A stretch of 64,000 nt of DNA from Atlantibacter subterraneus (GCF_007570865.1 NZ_VLPS01000012.1:1-64000); one strand, 5' to 3'. Numbered from the stretch's first letter, positions 1 through 10,043 are shown. Notes: generated by a model from the sequence alone, not told the origin. Numbers and translations are program-made.

Positions 1-38
1 ACCGGGGCAATAAACCGGTGGTTGTGGAAAAATTCGGT

Positions 39-115
39 GGAGCGGTAGTTCAGTCGGTTAGAATACCTGCCTGTCACGCAGGGGGTCGCGGGTTCGAGTC
101 CCGTCCGTTCCGCCA
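39..115 (+). tRNA. aspT: tRNA-Asp (GTC)
   Basis: A 77-nt cloverleaf with anticodon GTC, a GGTTCGAGTCC T-arm and an encoded 3' CCA. Together with the following tRNA-Trp and hdfR this is the distal end of an rrnC-type operon, so the 5S gene should lie just left of the window. Confidence 0.97.
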
Positions 116-130
116 CTTATTAAAAAAATT

Positions 131-153
131 AAGCCTGCTAACTTAGCAGGCTT
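131..153 (+). other. Perfect hairpin between the two tRNAs
   Basis: AAGCCTGCTAA and TTAGCAGGCTT are perfect inverted copies separated by one base. No T-run follows, so it is more likely a processing or folding element of the tRNA precursor than a terminator. Confidence 0.5.
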
Positions 154-169
154 AGTGATAACAAAATAT

Positions 170-245
170 AGGGGCGTAGCTCAGTTGGTAGAGCACCGGT
201 CTCCAAAACCGGGTGTCGCGAGTTCGAGTCTCTCCGCCCCTGCCA
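170..245 (+). tRNA. trpT: tRNA-Trp (CCA)
   Basis: A 76-nt tRNA with anticodon CCA in the loop CTCCAAAA and an encoded CCA end. It differs from the E. coli gene I remember by a few D-arm and T-stem bases. It is the last gene of the rRNA operon before the terminator. Confidence 0.97.
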
Positions 246-251
246 GTAATA

Positions 252-280
252 ATCCTTAGCTTCGGCTAAGGATTTTTTTT
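252..280 (+). terminator. Intrinsic terminator of the rrn/tRNA operon
   Basis: The stem ATCCTTAGC/GCTAAGGAT with a TTCG loop is followed by eight or more T residues. It ends the rRNA-tRNA transcript before the convergent hdfR. Confidence 0.9.
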
Positions 281-327
281 TGCTTGTTTTCCTTCCTTTA
301 AGACCTTCAAGTTAACCTTTCGTCTAA

Positions 328-1149
328 TCAGATAATGATTGGCGCTTTCAGCAATTCTTTAATCCATTGTTGTTTATCGCTATTCTGCAACCAGATGGCA
401 TACAGCGGGCGAGAAAGCATGGTGGAATCTGCTACCGTAAAAAGATCTTTTTTATCCGCAGCCCAGGCCGTAGGCAACCAGGTGCAACCATTGAGTTGCG
501 GCAGCATTTTGCGAGTAATTTCAGCAGAACTGGTTGTCAAAAAAGGAATATCATCCTGAGTAATCAGCCCTGCCTCATGCTGCTGAAAATCAGGTCCCCA
601 CTCCAGCCGCAGATAGCTTAATTCAGCACGCTTTTTATCGGGCACAGAAGCAAAAAGGGCCAGCGAGAAATGTCCAAGCAGCTGGCTGGAAAACTCATCC
701 ATTTTCGGTGCTTCTGTGGTGATGAGCAGATCCAACTGACGTTCATGCAGCTGCTTAACCAGCGACTGGCGCTGTGCGATTCGAGCCTCAAACTGTAGAT
801 TACTGTAAGTGCCATATAAGCGCGTCAGCCAGTCTGTCAGCATACATTCCCATAATGACGCGCTGGCACCAATCGATAACTCGTTATGCCGTGTCGTGTG
901 CGCTACCTCTTTCTTTGCCGCCTGCCAGGTACTCATCAAGTTCTCGGCATAGGGCAGTAATTTTTCCCCCGCAGTGGTCAGCCGAATGTTGTTGCGATGG
1001 CGGGTAAAAAGATTCACGCCCAGCTGATTCTCTAACTGACGGATACGAAAGCTAACTGCTGATTGCGTCAGGTAAAGCGCTTCTGCAGCGCGGCCAAAAT
1101 GGCGAGTTCTGCTGACTTCAAGGAAGGTTTTAAGCAAGTCAGTATCCAC
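328..1149 (-). CDS. hdfR: LysR-type transcriptional regulator HdfR
   Basis: A 273-residue LysR-family regulator. The N-terminal winged helix-turn-helix spans about residues 3-60 ([20 protein letters not shown]) and the substrate-binding-like effector domain follows. In E. coli HdfR represses the flagellar master operon flhDC and activates gltBD. It is slightly shorter than the E. coli protein (about 279 residues). It is divergent from maoP, with a 119-bp shared control region. The assignment rests on sequence resemblance and the fixed neighbourhood trpT-hdfR-maoP. Confidence 0.93.
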   Translation of the reverse strand: MDTDLLKTFLEVSRTRHFGRAAEALYLTQSAVSFRIRQLENQLGVNLFTRHRNNIRLTTAGEKLLPYAENLMSTWQAAKKEVAHTTRHNELSIGASASLWECMLTDWLTRLYGTYSNLQFEARIAQRQSLVKQLHERQLDLLITTEAPKMDEFSSQLLGHFSLALFASVPDKKRAELSYLRLEWGPDFQQHEAGLITQDDIPFLTTSSAEITRKMLPQLNGCTWLPTAWAADKKDLFTVADSTMLSRPLYAIWLQNSDKQQWIKELLKAPIII

Positions 1150-1268
1150 ATCTCTCTCCGCAAAATTTTTTGTCGTTATGATTTAAATGTTTTGTTTGAC
1201 GCTCTGTCAAGCGTAACTAATACTCCGCGCCATAAATAGCTCGGCCAAGAGAATTAGGAGCGTGTAGG
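1150..1268. promoter_or_regulatory. hdfR/maoP divergent control region; possible maoS site
   Basis: An AT-rich 119-bp spacer between divergent hdfR and maoP. A GGAG-like Shine-Dalgarno (AATTAGGAGCG) precedes maoP. In E. coli the short maoS site on which MaoP acts to structure the Ori macrodomain is reported next to maoP. I cannot recall its exact sequence, so its position here is not assigned. Confidence 0.35.
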
Positions 1269-1607
1269 ATGGCGGAAAGCTTTACGACGACTAATCGATT
1301 TTTCGACAATAAATATTATCCGCGCGGGTTCTCTCGCCATGGTGATTTCACGATCAAAGAAGCGCAGTTGCTGGAGCGTTGTGGTTATGCGTTCAATGAA
1401 CTGGATTTAGGTAAACGCGAACCCGCGACTGACGAAGAGAAGCAATTCGTCGCCGTTTGCCGTGGTGAGCGCGAGCCTGCAACAGAAGCTGAGCGTGTGT
1501 GGAGTAAGTACATGACGCGTATCAAGCGCCCAAAACGTTTCCATACCCTGTCAGGCGGCAAGCCGCAGATGGAAGGCGTGGAAGACTACACTGAGAGCGA
1601 TGATTAA
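1269..1607 (+). CDS. maoP: Ori macrodomain protein MaoP
   Basis: A 112-residue small soluble protein (formerly YifE, DUF413 family), highly conserved in Dam-containing enterobacteria. In E. coli MaoP with its site maoS organises the chromosome region around oriC into the Ori macrodomain, which fits a locus close to oriC. The start ATG follows a good ribosome site (TTAGGAGCG). There is no signal peptide or membrane segment. Confidence 0.93.
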   Translation: MAESFTTTNRFFDNKYYPRGFSRHGDFTIKEAQLLERCGYAFNELDLGKREPATDEEKQFVAVCRGEREPATEAERVWSKYMTRIKRPKRFHTLSGGKPQMEGVEDYTESDD

Positions 1608-1634
1608 AAAACAGGGGCGATAAGCCCCTTTTTT
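1606..1634. terminator. Bidirectional terminator between maoP and yifB
   Basis: The stem AGGGGC/GCCCCT is flanked by an A-run and a T-run, so it works on both strands and separates the convergent maoP and yifB, whose ends lie 25 bp apart. Confidence 0.85.
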
Positions 1635-3153
1635 ACGCCAGCATCTTTTGCAGATGCACCAGCATTCTGTCGATAGCGCGGTAGGATAACGCTTCAAGGA
1701 TATGTTCGCGCAGGATATCCTGCGATTCAGACATATCGGCGATTGTCCTGGCAACCCGTAGCAGCCTGAACCAGGCGCGTGTCGAAAGACCCAGCGTATG
1801 TAAGATATTCTCCATCCAAACGGCATCTTCCGTGCATAGTTCGCAATGGGCATTGATGTCATGGTTATCCAGCTGCGCATTCAGCTTGCCCTGGCGTTGA
1901 TATTGTCGCTCCTGAACGCGTCGTACCCGGGCTCGTACCACGGAACTGCTTTCTGATGACAAGTTTCGTTGGCTCAACATACCCGCCGGTGGCAGCGGGA
2001 TCTCCAGCGAAATATCGAACCGGTCAAGAAAGGGTCCGGAGAGCCTTCCCAGATAGCGTAAGGTTTGTTCTGGCGTACAGCGATTATGGTTGCCCTGGTA
2101 ATGCCCCGTTGGGCTGGGGTTCATGGCGGCGATAAGCTGAAAACGAGCCGGATAGCTGACTTTAGCGCGTGTCCGTGAAATATGAATCATACCGGACTCA
2201 ATCGGCTCTCTCAGCGCGTCCAGCACGCGCCGTTCAAATTCGGGCAACTCGTCAAGAAACAGCACGCCGTTATGGGCCAGTGAAATTTCACCAGGCAAGG
2301 GGATCGCGCCGCCACCCACCATGGCCGTTAACGATGCACTGTGATGAGGAGCCCGGAAAGGGCGCTGACGCCACTGTTGGTGGATCGTCAACGGGTTGAC
2401 CAGGCTATGGATAGCTGCGCTTTCCAGCGCCTCCCGATCGCTTAATATCGGCAGTAAGCCATTAAGCCGGCTAGCCAGCATGGTTTTACCTGTACCGGGA
2501 GGGCCGATAAACAGTAAGTTATGCCCGCCAGCAGCAGTGATCTCTAATGCGCGTTTACCCTGCTGCTGGCCGACGACTTCACTTAGATCGTCTGTTATCA
2601 ATGGCGCAGCGGCTGCAGATAAATGAGGAGGTTCCAGTTCAGTCTTGCCCTCCAGAAAAGCACATACCTGTTGTAAATGTTGAGCAAGCAAGCAGCCTTC
2701 TTCCTGAATCAGCCCGACTTCCTCAGCGTTATCCTGCGAGACAATAATCTTTCTGCCAGTGCTTAACGCTTCCATTGCCGCACAGATCGCGCCGGGAACG
2801 CCCCTCAGCGCGCCTGTAAGCGCGAGTTCACCAACAAACTCGTAACAGGCCAGGTTTTGGGCATTAAGCTGCTCAGACGCCGCCAGTAGCGCAATAGCGA
2901 TAGGTAAGTCATATCGTCCTCCTTGCTTGGGCAGATCCGCCGGGGCGAGGTTAATCGTGATTTTACGTGCCGGAAAGGTGTAACCACTATTGATTAAGGC
3001 GCTACGGACGCGATCTCTGGCTTCTTTCACGGTAGTTTCCGGAAGCCCAACAATGGTGAGCCCGGGTAAACCCTGGCTGATATGCACTTCAACCGTCACC
3101 AGCGGGGCGGTGACGCCTAATGCTGCGCGTGTATAGATGACCGACAATGACAT
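1633..3153 (-). CDS. yifB: ComM/YifB family AAA+ ATPase
   Basis: A 506-residue protein. The N-terminal Lon-protease-like ChlI domain covers about residues 20-140. The AAA+ Mg-chelatase-type ATPase core has Walker A GPPGTGKT at 217-224 and Walker B GVLFLDE at 296-302, with a C-terminal Mg_chelatase_C domain. The Vibrio/Haemophilus homologue ComM is a hexameric branch-migration helicase that promotes integration of transforming DNA, so a role in homologous recombination is likely. The start follows GGAGG at a 5-nt spacing. It is divergent from the ilv leader. Confidence 0.93.
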   Translation of the reverse strand: MSLSVIYTRAALGVTAPLVTVEVHISQGLPGLTIVGLPETTVKEARDRVRSALINSGYTFPARKITINLAPADLPKQGGRYDLPIAIALLAASEQLNAQNLACYEFVGELALTGALRGVPGAICAAMEALSTGRKIIVSQDNAEEVGLIQEEGCLLAQHLQQVCAFLEGKTELEPPHLSAAAAPLITDDLSEVVGQQQGKRALEITAAGGHNLLFIGPPGTGKTMLASRLNGLLPILSDREALESAAIHSLVNPLTIHQQWRQRPFRAPHHSASLTAMVGGGAIPLPGEISLAHNGVLFLDELPEFERRVLDALREPIESGMIHISRTRAKVSYPARFQLIAAMNPSPTGHYQGNHNRCTPEQTLRYLGRLSGPFLDRFDISLEIPLPPAGMLSQRNLSSESSSVVRARVRRVQERQYQRQGKLNAQLDNHDINAHCELCTEDAVWMENILHTLGLSTRAWFRLLRVARTIADMSESQDILREHILEALSYRAIDRMLVHLQKMLA

Positions 3154-3415
3154 AATTCCTCCAGTGAAGAGATTTTGTCAGCCAGTACGCGACAGCCAAA
3201 ATGAGGATTGTTGAATTTACGACCATCATTCCAGGCTTTATATGTGGTTTTCATATTTGACACAGCAACTGGAATCAATATCGCAAACTCAAAAATGGAT
3301 CAAAAGCTGTGAGATTCGCTTCATTCCTGAAAAAAATTCATTTGGAATTTTAATCAGAAAAAACAGTAGCTTCTTAACGATTTCATCCGAAAGCAAAAAA
3401 TCAATCTGTAAAAAT
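3154..3415 (+). promoter_or_regulatory. A-tract-rich region upstream of the ilv promoter
   Basis: About 260 bp with no credible gene and many short A- and T-tracts (around 3290, 3300, 3328-3350, 3358-3364, 3403-3409) at roughly helical spacing. In E. coli the equivalent DNA is intrinsically bent and carries IHF sites that stimulate the ilvG promoter. I see the tracts directly; IHF binding is inference. Confidence 0.45.
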
Positions 3416-3443
3416 TTGTTGTATGTTGAACCCGCTCTATGGT
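3416..3443 (+). promoter_or_regulatory. Probable ilvLGMEDA promoter
   Basis: A -35 like TTGTTG (3416-3421), 16-bp spacer and -10 like TATGGT (3438-3443) would start transcription near 3450. The leader RNA up to the attenuator would then be roughly 190 nt, close to the known E. coli leader length. The boxes are weak matches and were chosen by position. Confidence 0.4.
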
Positions 3444-3488
3444 AACTCTTTAGGTATTCCTTCGATTACGATGTAAGAAATATCCAAA

Positions 3489-3587
3489 ATGACAGCCCTT
3501 CTACGAGTGATTAGCCTAGTCGTGATTAGCGTGGTGGTGATTATTATCCCACCGTGCGGGGCTGCACTTGGAGAAAGAAAGGCTTAA
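3489..3587 (+). CDS. ilvL: ilv operon leader (attenuator) peptide
   Basis: A 32-residue ORF starting MTALLRVISLVV and ending GERKA. It contains 6 Val, 5 Ile and 4 Leu residues, including runs VVV and III, the three amino acids whose supply controls the operon. Stalling of ribosomes at these codons when the charged tRNAs are scarce prevents formation of the downstream terminator hairpin. Its length and sequence match the E. coli ilvL peptide closely. Confidence 0.95.
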   Translation: MTALLRVISLVVISVVVIIIPPCGAALGERKA

Positions 3588-3610
3588 AAATCAAGCCTGA
3601 ATCAACGAGA

Positions 3611-3642
3611 ACCCCCGCACCGAAAGGTCCGGGGGTTTTTTA
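3611..3642 (+). terminator. ilv attenuator terminator
   Basis: The GC-rich stem ACCCCCG/CGGGGGT, with a loop containing CGAAAGG, is followed by TTTTTTA, 24 nt after the ilvL stop. It terminates transcription before ilvG unless leader translation stalls. Confidence 0.93.
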
Positions 3643-3726
3643 TTAGCTAACGAATGGTGATGAGGGGTCAATGATGTGTTCTAGCATAAAATCCTGTTTG
3701 CCTCATTCTGAGACGGAAGAATAACT

Positions 3727-5373
3727 ATGAATGGTGCTCAGTGGGTGGTACATGCTTTGCGGGCTCAGGGAGTGGATACGGTTTTCGGCTACCCCGGTGG
3801 CGCGATAATGCCCGTGTACGATGCGTTATATGACGGAGGCGTCGAGCATTTACTGTGCCGCCACGAGCAGGGTGCCGCCATGGCCGCTATCGGTTATGCG
3901 CGTTCAACCGGTAAAACAGGCGTTTGTATCGCCACCTCTGGCCCTGGTGCCACCAACTTAATCACCGGTTTAGCGGATGCGTTACTGGATTCTGTACCCG
4001 TTGTGGCCATCACCGGGCAGGTCGCTTCCCCGCTGATTGGCACCGACGCGTTTCAGGAGGTGGATGTGCTGGGTCTTTCACTGGCATGCACCAAGCACAG
4101 CTTCCTTGTTGAATCTTTAGAAGAGTTACCTCACGTCATCGCCGAAGCCTTTGAAATCGCCAGGTCAGGCCGTCCGGGCCCGGTTCTGGTTGATATTCCT
4201 AAAGACATCCAAATTGCCAGCGGCGATCTTGAACCCTGCCTGGCCGCGGTTGAAGACACTTTCGAATTGCCTCATGCCGAGCTGGAACAGGCGCGCACCA
4301 TGTTGAACCAGGCGAAAAAGCCGATGGTCTACGTGGGCGGCGGGGTAGGGATGGCGCAGGCTGTTCCCGCATTACGCGAATTTTTAGCCGTTACCGCGAT
4401 GCCCGCCACCGTCACGCTGAAAGGCCTTGGCGCGGTGCCTGCCGATTATCCGGGCTATGTAGGGATGTTGGGTATGCACGGCACCAAAGCAGCCAATCTG
4501 GCAGTGCAGGCGTGTGACCTGCTGATCGCCGTGGGTGCCCGTTTTGATGACCGCGTGACCGGCAAACTGAACACCTTTGCGCCGCACGCTAAGGTCATCC
4601 ATATGGATATCGACCCGGCGGAGATGAACAAACTGCGTCAGGCGCACGTCGCTTTACAGGGCTCGCTGAACCACTTACTGCCTGCTTTGCAAAAGCCGTT
4701 AGCCATTGATGCCTGGCGTGAAGAAGTCAGCGTACTGTGTGCGGAACATGCCTGGCGTTATGACCATCCCGGCGAGGCCATCTACGCGCCGCTGCTGTTA
4801 AAACAGCTCTCCGAGCGTAAACCACACGACAGCGTGGTCACCACCGACGTCGGCCAGCACCAGATGTGGGCCGCGCAGCATATGTCCTTTAGCCGCCCGG
4901 AAAACTTCATCACTTCAAGCGGTTTGGGTACGATGGGATTTGGCTTGCCAGCCGCGGTCGGCGCGCAGGTGGCGCGTCCTGACGATATGGTGATCTGCGT
5001 ATCCGGTGACGGATCGTTCATGATGAACGTCCAGGAATTGGGCACGGTGAAGCGAAAGCAGCTGCCGTTGAAAATCGTGTTACTGGATAACCAGCGCTTA
5101 GGCATGGTTCGCCAGTGGCAGCAGTTATTCTTCGCCGAGCGTTACAGTGAAACCACCCTGACCGATAACCCCGATTTTTTAATGTTGGCCCGCGCCTTCG
5201 GCATCCCTGGCCAGCACATCACCCGCAAAGATCAGGTAGAGGCCGCGCTCAACGAAATGTTGACCAGCGAAGGGCCGTATCTGCTTCACGTCTCAATCGA
5301 TGAACTGGAAAACGTCTGGCCGCTGGTACCGCCGGGTGCCAGTAACTCACAAATGCTGGAGAAATTATCATGA
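3727..5373 (+). CDS. ilvG: Acetolactate synthase II, large (catalytic) subunit
   Basis: A full-length 548-residue TPP- and FAD-dependent enzyme that condenses pyruvate with pyruvate or 2-oxobutyrate to start valine/leucine and isoleucine synthesis. The catalytic Glu47 (RHEQGAA) and the TPP-binding motif beginning [10 protein letters not shown] (GDG at 427-429) are present. The reading frame is intact, unlike E. coli K-12 ilvG, which is frameshifted. It overlaps ilvM by four bases (ATGA), so the two subunits are translationally coupled. Confidence 0.98.
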   Translation: MNGAQWVVHALRAQGVDTVFGYPGGAIMPVYDALYDGGVEHLLCRHEQGAAMAAIGYARSTGKTGVCIATSGPGATNLITGLADALLDSVPVVAITGQVASPLIGTDAFQEVDVLGLSLACTKHSFLVESLEELPHVIAEAFEIARSGRPGPVLVDIPKDIQIASGDLEPCLAAVEDTFELPHAELEQARTMLNQAKKPMVYVGGGVGMAQAVPALREFLAVTAMPATVTLKGLGAVPADYPGYVGMLGMHGTKAANLAVQACDLLIAVGARFDDRVTGKLNTFAPHAKVIHMDIDPAEMNKLRQAHVALQGSLNHLLPALQKPLAIDAWREEVSVLCAEHAWRYDHPGEAIYAPLLLKQLSERKPHDSVVTTDVGQHQMWAAQHMSFSRPENFITSSGLGTMGFGLPAAVGAQVARPDDMVICVSGDGSFMMNVQELGTVKRKQLPLKIVLLDNQRLGMVRQWQQLFFAERYSETTLTDNPDFLMLARAFGIPGQHITRKDQVEAALNEMLTSEGPYLLHVSIDELENVWPLVPPGASNSQMLEKLS

Positions 5374-5639
5374 TGCAACATCAACTGGCGGTACAGGCGC
5401 GTTTTCGTCCAGAGACGCTGGAGCGTGTGATCCGCGTGGTTCGCCATCGCGGTTTTGAAATCTGCTCAATGAACATGGCGACGGCAAGCAACGCCGAAAA
5501 TATAAATATTGAATTGACCGTTGCCAGCCTTCGCCCTGTCGAATTACTGTTTAGTCAGCTTAGTAAGCTGGTCGATGTCGCTTATGTCGAGATCCAGCAA
5601 GAAACACATCACTCATTATCACAACAAATTCGCGCATAA
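5370..5639 (+). CDS. ilvM: Acetolactate synthase II, small (regulatory) subunit
   Basis: An 89-residue ACT-domain protein that associates with IlvG and is needed for its activity. The AHAS II small subunit does not confer valine sensitivity in E. coli. The start is the ATG overlapping the ilvG stop; a second ATG follows immediately (MMQHQ). It ends 16 bp before ilvE. Confidence 0.95.
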   Translation: MMQHQLAVQARFRPETLERVIRVVRHRGFEICSMNMATASNAENINIELTVASLRPVELLFSQLSKLVDVAYVEIQQETHHSLSQQIRA

Positions 5640-5655
5640 GCGCAAAGGAAGAAAA

Positions 5656-6585
5656 ATGACGACGAAGAAAGCTGATTATATCTGGTTCAACGGTGAGATG
5701 GTTCCGTGGGGCGAGGCGAAGGTTCACGTGATGTCTCATGCGTTGCACTACGGTACGTCAGTCTTTGAAGGCATCCGTTGCTACGACTCCCATAAAGGCC
5801 CGGTGGTTTTTCGTCATCGCGAGCACATGCAGCGTCTGCGTGACTCGGCAAAAATCTATCGCTTTCCGGTCACGCAGAGCGTGGACGAGCTGATGGAAGC
5901 GTGCCGCCAGGTGATCCGCAAAAACAATCTGGTGAGCGCTTACATTCGTCCGCTGGTGTTTGTTGGCGATGTCGGTATGGGTGTAAACCCGCCCCCGGGC
6001 TACACCACCGACGTGATTATCGCCGCGTTCCCGTGGGGCGCGTATCTGGGCGCTGAAGCCCTGGAGCAGGGTATCGACGCGATGGTCTCTTCCTGGAACC
6101 GCGTTGCGCCGAACACCATCCCGACCGCCGCGAAAGCGGGCGGCAACTATCTTTCCTCACTGCTGGTTGGCAGCGAAGCGCGCCGCCACGGTTATCAGGA
6201 AGGTATCGCGCTGGATGTGAATGGTTATATCTCCGAAGGCGCAGGCGAAAACCTGTTTGAAGTGAAAGACGGCATTCTGTTTACTCCGCCGTTCACTTCT
6301 TCTGCACTGCCGGGCATCACCCGTGATGCGATCATCAAGCTGGCGCAAGATCTGGGTATCGAAGTGCGCGAGCAGGTGCTATCCCGCGAATCGCTATACC
6401 TGGCCGACGAAGTCTTCATGTCCGGCACCGCCGCTGAAATCACGCCGGTACGCAGCGTGGACGGCATCCAGGTCGGCGAAGGCCGCTGCGGCCCGGTGAC
6501 CAAACGTATTCAGCAAGCATTCTTTGGCCTCTTCACCGGTGAAACCGAGGATAAATGGGGCTGGTTGGATCAGGTAAATTCATAA
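5656..6585 (+). CDS. ilvE: Branched-chain amino acid aminotransferase
   Basis: A 309-residue class IV PLP aminotransferase that makes Ile, Leu and Val from their 2-keto acids with glutamate. The Schiff-base lysine is Lys160 (PTAAKAGGNY). The frame is open further upstream, but the ATG at 5656 follows AAGGAAG and gives MTTKKADYIWFNG, exactly the E. coli start and length. It is the third gene of ilvGMEDA. Confidence 0.97.
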   Translation: MTTKKADYIWFNGEMVPWGEAKVHVMSHALHYGTSVFEGIRCYDSHKGPVVFRHREHMQRLRDSAKIYRFPVTQSVDELMEACRQVIRKNNLVSAYIRPLVFVGDVGMGVNPPPGYTTDVIIAAFPWGAYLGAEALEQGIDAMVSSWNRVAPNTIPTAAKAGGNYLSSLLVGSEARRHGYQEGIALDVNGYISEGAGENLFEVKDGILFTPPFTSSALPGITRDAIIKLAQDLGIEVREQVLSRESLYLADEVFMSGTAAEITPVRSVDGIQVGEGRCGPVTKRIQQAFFGLFTGETEDKWGWLDQVNS

Positions 6586-6589
6586 TTAA

Positions 6590-6617
6590 AAATGGGACGG
6601 CTCGCACCGTCCCATTT
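6590..6617 (+). other. Perfect 11-bp hairpin between ilvE and ilvD
   Basis: AAATGGGACGG and CCGTCCCATTT flank a CTCGCA loop. A T-run is absent, so it is probably an mRNA-stabilising or partially terminating element that sets the ratio of upstream and downstream messages inside the operon. Confidence 0.6.
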
Positions 6618-6645
6618 AACAGATACAGATGGGAGTAACTAAAGC

Positions 6646-8496
6646 ATGCCTAAGTACCGTTCCGCCACCACCACCCATGGCCGCAATATGGCAGGTGCCC
6701 GCGCATTATGGCGCGCCACCGGCATGACCGACGCTGACTTCGGTAAGCCGATTATCGCGGTGGTGAACTCTTTTACCCAGTTTGTGCCGGGCCACGTACA
6801 CCTGCGCGATTTGGGCAAACTGGTTGCCGAGCAAATCGAAGCCGCAGGCGGCGTAGCAAAAGAGTTTAATACCATTGCCGTGGATGATGGCATCGCCATG
6901 GGCCACGGCGGCATGCTTTATTCACTGCCGTCCCGCGAACTCATTGCCGACTCGGTGGAGTACATGGTGAATGCCCACTGCGCCGATGCGATGGTGTGCA
7001 TTTCCAACTGCGATAAAATCACCCCAGGGATGCTGATGGCCTCGCTGCGCCTGAATATCCCGGTGATCTTCGTCTCCGGCGGGCCGATGGAAGCGGGCAA
7101 AACCAAGCTCTCCGACAAAATCATCAAGCTGGACCTGGTCGACGCCATGATCCAGGGCGCAGACCCGAAAGTCAGCAACGAACAGAGCGAGCAGGTTGAA
7201 CGCTCGGCGTGCCCGACCTGCGGCTCCTGTTCCGGGATGTTCACCGCTAACTCCATGAACTGCCTGACCGAGGCGCTGGGCCTGTCGCAACCGGGCAACG
7301 GCTCGCTGCTGGCGACCCACTCCGATCGCAAAGCGCTGTTCCTGAGCGCCGGTACACGCATCGTTGAATTAACCAAACGCTATTACGAGCAGGACGATGC
7401 CCGCGCGCTGCCGCGCAACATCGCCAACAAAGCCGCGTTTGAAAACGCCATGACGCTGGATATCGCCATGGGCGGCTCCACCAACACGGTACTGCACCTG
7501 CTGGCGGCGGCGCAGGAAGCCGAAATAGATTTCACCATGAGCGATATCGATAAGCTGTCGCGCAAAGTGCCGCAGCTGTGTAAGGTCGCGCCGAGCACCC
7601 AGAAATACCATATGGAAGACGTGCACCGTGCGGGTGGCGTACTGGGGATCCTGGGCGAGCTCGACCGCGCTGGCCTGTTGAATCGCGACGTATTTAACGT
7701 GCTGGGGCTGACCCTGCCGGAAACCCTCGAGCGCTACGACATCATGCTGACTAAAGACGATGCGGTGAAAAGCATGTTCTCCGCTGGTCCGGCAGGCATC
7801 CGCACTACTCAGGCGTTTTCTCAGTCCTGCCGTTGGGATTCACTGGATACTGACCGTCAGGACGGCTGTATCCGATCGCTGGAGCATGCCTACAGCCAGG
7901 ACGGCGGTCTGGCGGTGCTGTACGGTAACTTTGCTGAAAACGGCTGCATCGTGAAAACCGCAGGCGTGGACGACAGCATCCTCAAATTCACCGGCCCGGC
8001 AAAAGTCTACGAAAGCCAGGACGACGCGGTAGAAGCCATTCTCGGCGGCAAAGTGGTGGCGGGCGACGTGGTGGTTATCCGCTATGAAGGGCCGAAAGGC
8101 GGGCCGGGTATGCAGGAGATGCTCTATCCGACCACCTTCCTGAAATCCATGGGCCTCGGCAAAGCTTGTGCGCTGATCACCGATGGGCGTTTCTCTGGCG
8201 GGACGTCCGGCCTGTCTATCGGCCACGTTTCCCCGGAAGCGGCCAGCGGCGGCGCGATCGGCCTGATTGAAGACGGCGATTTGATTGCCATCGACATCCC
8301 GAACCGCGATATCCAACTGCAGGTCAGCGACCGCGATCTGGCTGCCCGCCGTGAAGCTCAGGAAGCGCGTGGCGAGCAGGCCTGGACGCCGCGTAACCGC
8401 GAGCGTCAGGTTTCCTTCGCCCTGCGTGCCTACGCAAGCCTGGCCACCAGCGCGGATAAAGGCGCGGTGCGCGATAAATCAAAACTCGGGGGTTAA
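6646..8496 (+). CDS. ilvD: Dihydroxy-acid dehydratase
   Basis: A 616-residue IlvD/Edd-family Fe-S dehydratase that converts 2,3-dihydroxy-isovalerate and -methylvalerate to the 2-keto acids. Cluster-ligand motifs are visible: CISNCDK at 118-124 and CPTCGSCSG at 189-197. The protein has the full E. coli length. It sits two bases from ilvA in the operon, so the two are probably coupled. Confidence 0.97.
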   Translation: MPKYRSATTTHGRNMAGARALWRATGMTDADFGKPIIAVVNSFTQFVPGHVHLRDLGKLVAEQIEAAGGVAKEFNTIAVDDGIAMGHGGMLYSLPSRELIADSVEYMVNAHCADAMVCISNCDKITPGMLMASLRLNIPVIFVSGGPMEAGKTKLSDKIIKLDLVDAMIQGADPKVSNEQSEQVERSACPTCGSCSGMFTANSMNCLTEALGLSQPGNGSLLATHSDRKALFLSAGTRIVELTKRYYEQDDARALPRNIANKAAFENAMTLDIAMGGSTNTVLHLLAAAQEAEIDFTMSDIDKLSRKVPQLCKVAPSTQKYHMEDVHRAGGVLGILGELDRAGLLNRDVFNVLGLTLPETLERYDIMLTKDDAVKSMFSAGPAGIRTTQAFSQSCRWDSLDTDRQDGCIRSLEHAYSQDGGLAVLYGNFAENGCIVKTAGVDDSILKFTGPAKVYESQDDAVEAILGGKVVAGDVVVIRYEGPKGGPGMQEMLYPTTFLKSMGLGKACALITDGRFSGGTSGLSIGHVSPEAASGGAIGLIEDGDLIAIDIPNRDIQLQVSDRDLAARREAQEARGEQAWTPRNRERQVSFALRAYASLATSADKGAVRDKSKLGG

Positions 8497-8498
8497 TC

Positions 8499-10043
8499 AT
8501 GGCCGACGTCCAACCCCTACCAGCCGCCCCCTGCGGGGCGGAGTATCTACGCGCGGTGCTGCGTTCGCCGGTTTATGAAGTGGCGCAGGTTACCCCGCTG
8601 CAAAAGATGGAAAAACTGTCATCCCGGCTGGGCAACGTGATTCTGGTGAAGCGGGAAGACCGCCAGCCGGTTCACAGCTTTAAGCTGCGCGGCGCGTACG
8701 CCATGATGGCGAATCTTACCGATGAGCAAAAATCTCGCGGTGTGGTGACGGCATCTGCCGGCAACCATGCCCAGGGCGTCGCGCTCTCCTCGTCACGGCT
8801 TGGTCTGAAATCGCTGATTGTGATGCCGGTGAGCACGGCAGATATCAAAGTGGACGCGGTGCGCGGTTTCGGCGGCGAAGTGCTGCTGCACGGCGCGAAT
8901 TTCGACGAAGCCAAAGCCAAAGCGATTGAGCTGTCTACCCAGCAGGGCTTCACCTATGTGCCGCCGTTCGACCATCCGGCAGTGATTGCCGGGCAGGGCA
9001 CGCTGGCGCTGGAGCTACTTCAGCAGGACGCGCATATTGACCGGGTATTTGTTCCGGTGGGCGGCGGCGGCCTGGCGGCGGGCGTGGCGGTATTGATCAA
9101 ACAGCTGATGCCGCAGATCAAAGTGATCGCCGTAGAAGCGGAAGATTCTGCCTGCCTGAAAGCAGCGCTGGATGCCGGGAAGCCGGTCGATTTGCCGCGC
9201 GTTGGGCTGTTCGCCGAAGGCGTGGCGGTTAAACGCATCGGCGACGAAACCTTTCGGGTCTGCCAGGAGTATCTGGATGACATCGTGACGGTAGACAGCG
9301 ACGCGATCTGCGCGGCGATGAAAGACCTGTTTGAGGACGTGCGCGCCGTGGCGGAGCCGTCTGGCGCGCTGGCGCTGGCGGGCATGAAAAAGTATATCCA
9401 ACAGCACAATATCCACGGCGAGCGTCTGGCGCATGTGCTGTCTGGCGCAAACGTCAATTTCCACGGGCTGCGCTATGTTTCCGAACGCTGTGAACTGGGC
9501 GAACAGCGCGAAGCGCTGCTGGCGGTCACTATCCCGGAGGAGAAAGGCAGCTTCCTGAAATTCTGCCAGCTGCTGGGTGGCCGTTCGGTGACGGAATTTA
9601 ACTACCGTTTCGCGGATGCCAGAGACGCCTGTATCTTCGTGGGCGTGCGGCTGAGCCGTGGAATGGAAGAGCGCAAAGAGATCCTCACTATGCTGGCCGA
9701 CGGCGGCTACGCCGTCGTGGATCTGTCTGACGATGAAATGGCGAAACTGCACGTGCGCTACATGGTCGGCGGGCGGCCATCGCGCGCGCTCCACGAGCGG
9801 CTGTACAGTTTCGAATTTCCGGAATCGCCGGGCGCGCTGCTGAAGTTTTTACAAACCCTCGGCACCCACTGGAATATTTCTTTGTTCCACTACCGCAGCC
9901 ACGGCACCGACTATGGCCGCGTGTTGGCCGCGTTTGAGCTGGGCGATCATGAGCCGGATTTCGAAACCCGGCTCAATGAACTGGGCTATGACTGCCACGA
10001 TGAGTCAAACAACCCGGCGTTCCGCTTCTTCCTGGCGGGTTAG
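8499..10043 (+). CDS. ilvA: Threonine ammonia-lyase (biosynthetic threonine dehydratase)
   Basis: A 514-residue PLP enzyme that makes 2-oxobutyrate from threonine, the committed step to isoleucine. The PLP lysine is Lys62 (HSFKLRGAY) and the phosphate-binding glycine loop is VGGGGLAAG (187-194). Two ACT-like regulatory repeats fill about residues 330-514 and mediate isoleucine inhibition and valine activation in the family. Its last four bases overlap the end of convergent ilvY. Confidence 0.97.
   Translation: MADVQPLPAAPCGAEYLRAVLRSPVYEVAQVTPLQKMEKLSSRLGNVILVKREDRQPVHSFKLRGAYAMMANLTDEQKSRGVVTASAGNHAQGVALSSSRLGLKSLIVMPVSTADIKVDAVRGFGGEVLLHGANFDEAKAKAIELSTQQGFTYVPPFDHPAVIAGQGTLALELLQQDAHIDRVFVPVGGGGLAAGVAVLIKQLMPQIKVIAVEAEDSACLKAALDAGKPVDLPRVGLFAEGVAVKRIGDETFRVCQEYLDDIVTVDSDAICAAMKDLFEDVRAVAEPSGALALAGMKKYIQQHNIHGERLAHVLSGANVNFHGLRYVSERCELGEQREALLAVTIPEEKGSFLKFCQLLGGRSVTEFNYRFADARDACIFVGVRLSRGMEERKEILTMLADGGYAVVDLSDDEMAKLHVRYMVGGRPSRALHERLYSFEFPESPGALLKFLQTLGTHWNISLFHYRSHGTDYGRVLAAFELGDHEPDFETRLNELGYDCHDESNNPAFRFFLAG

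Noticed and set aside
3242-3445. 67-codon plus-strand open frame upstream of ilvL
   Set aside because: It lies in the A-tract-rich promoter region, has no ribosome site, and its translation is compositionally biased; it is control DNA rather than a gene.
9015-9794. 259-codon open frame on the minus strand
   Set aside because: It lies entirely antisense to ilvA, is rich in His/Gln/Arg as expected from the opposite strand of GC-rich codons, and resembles no family.
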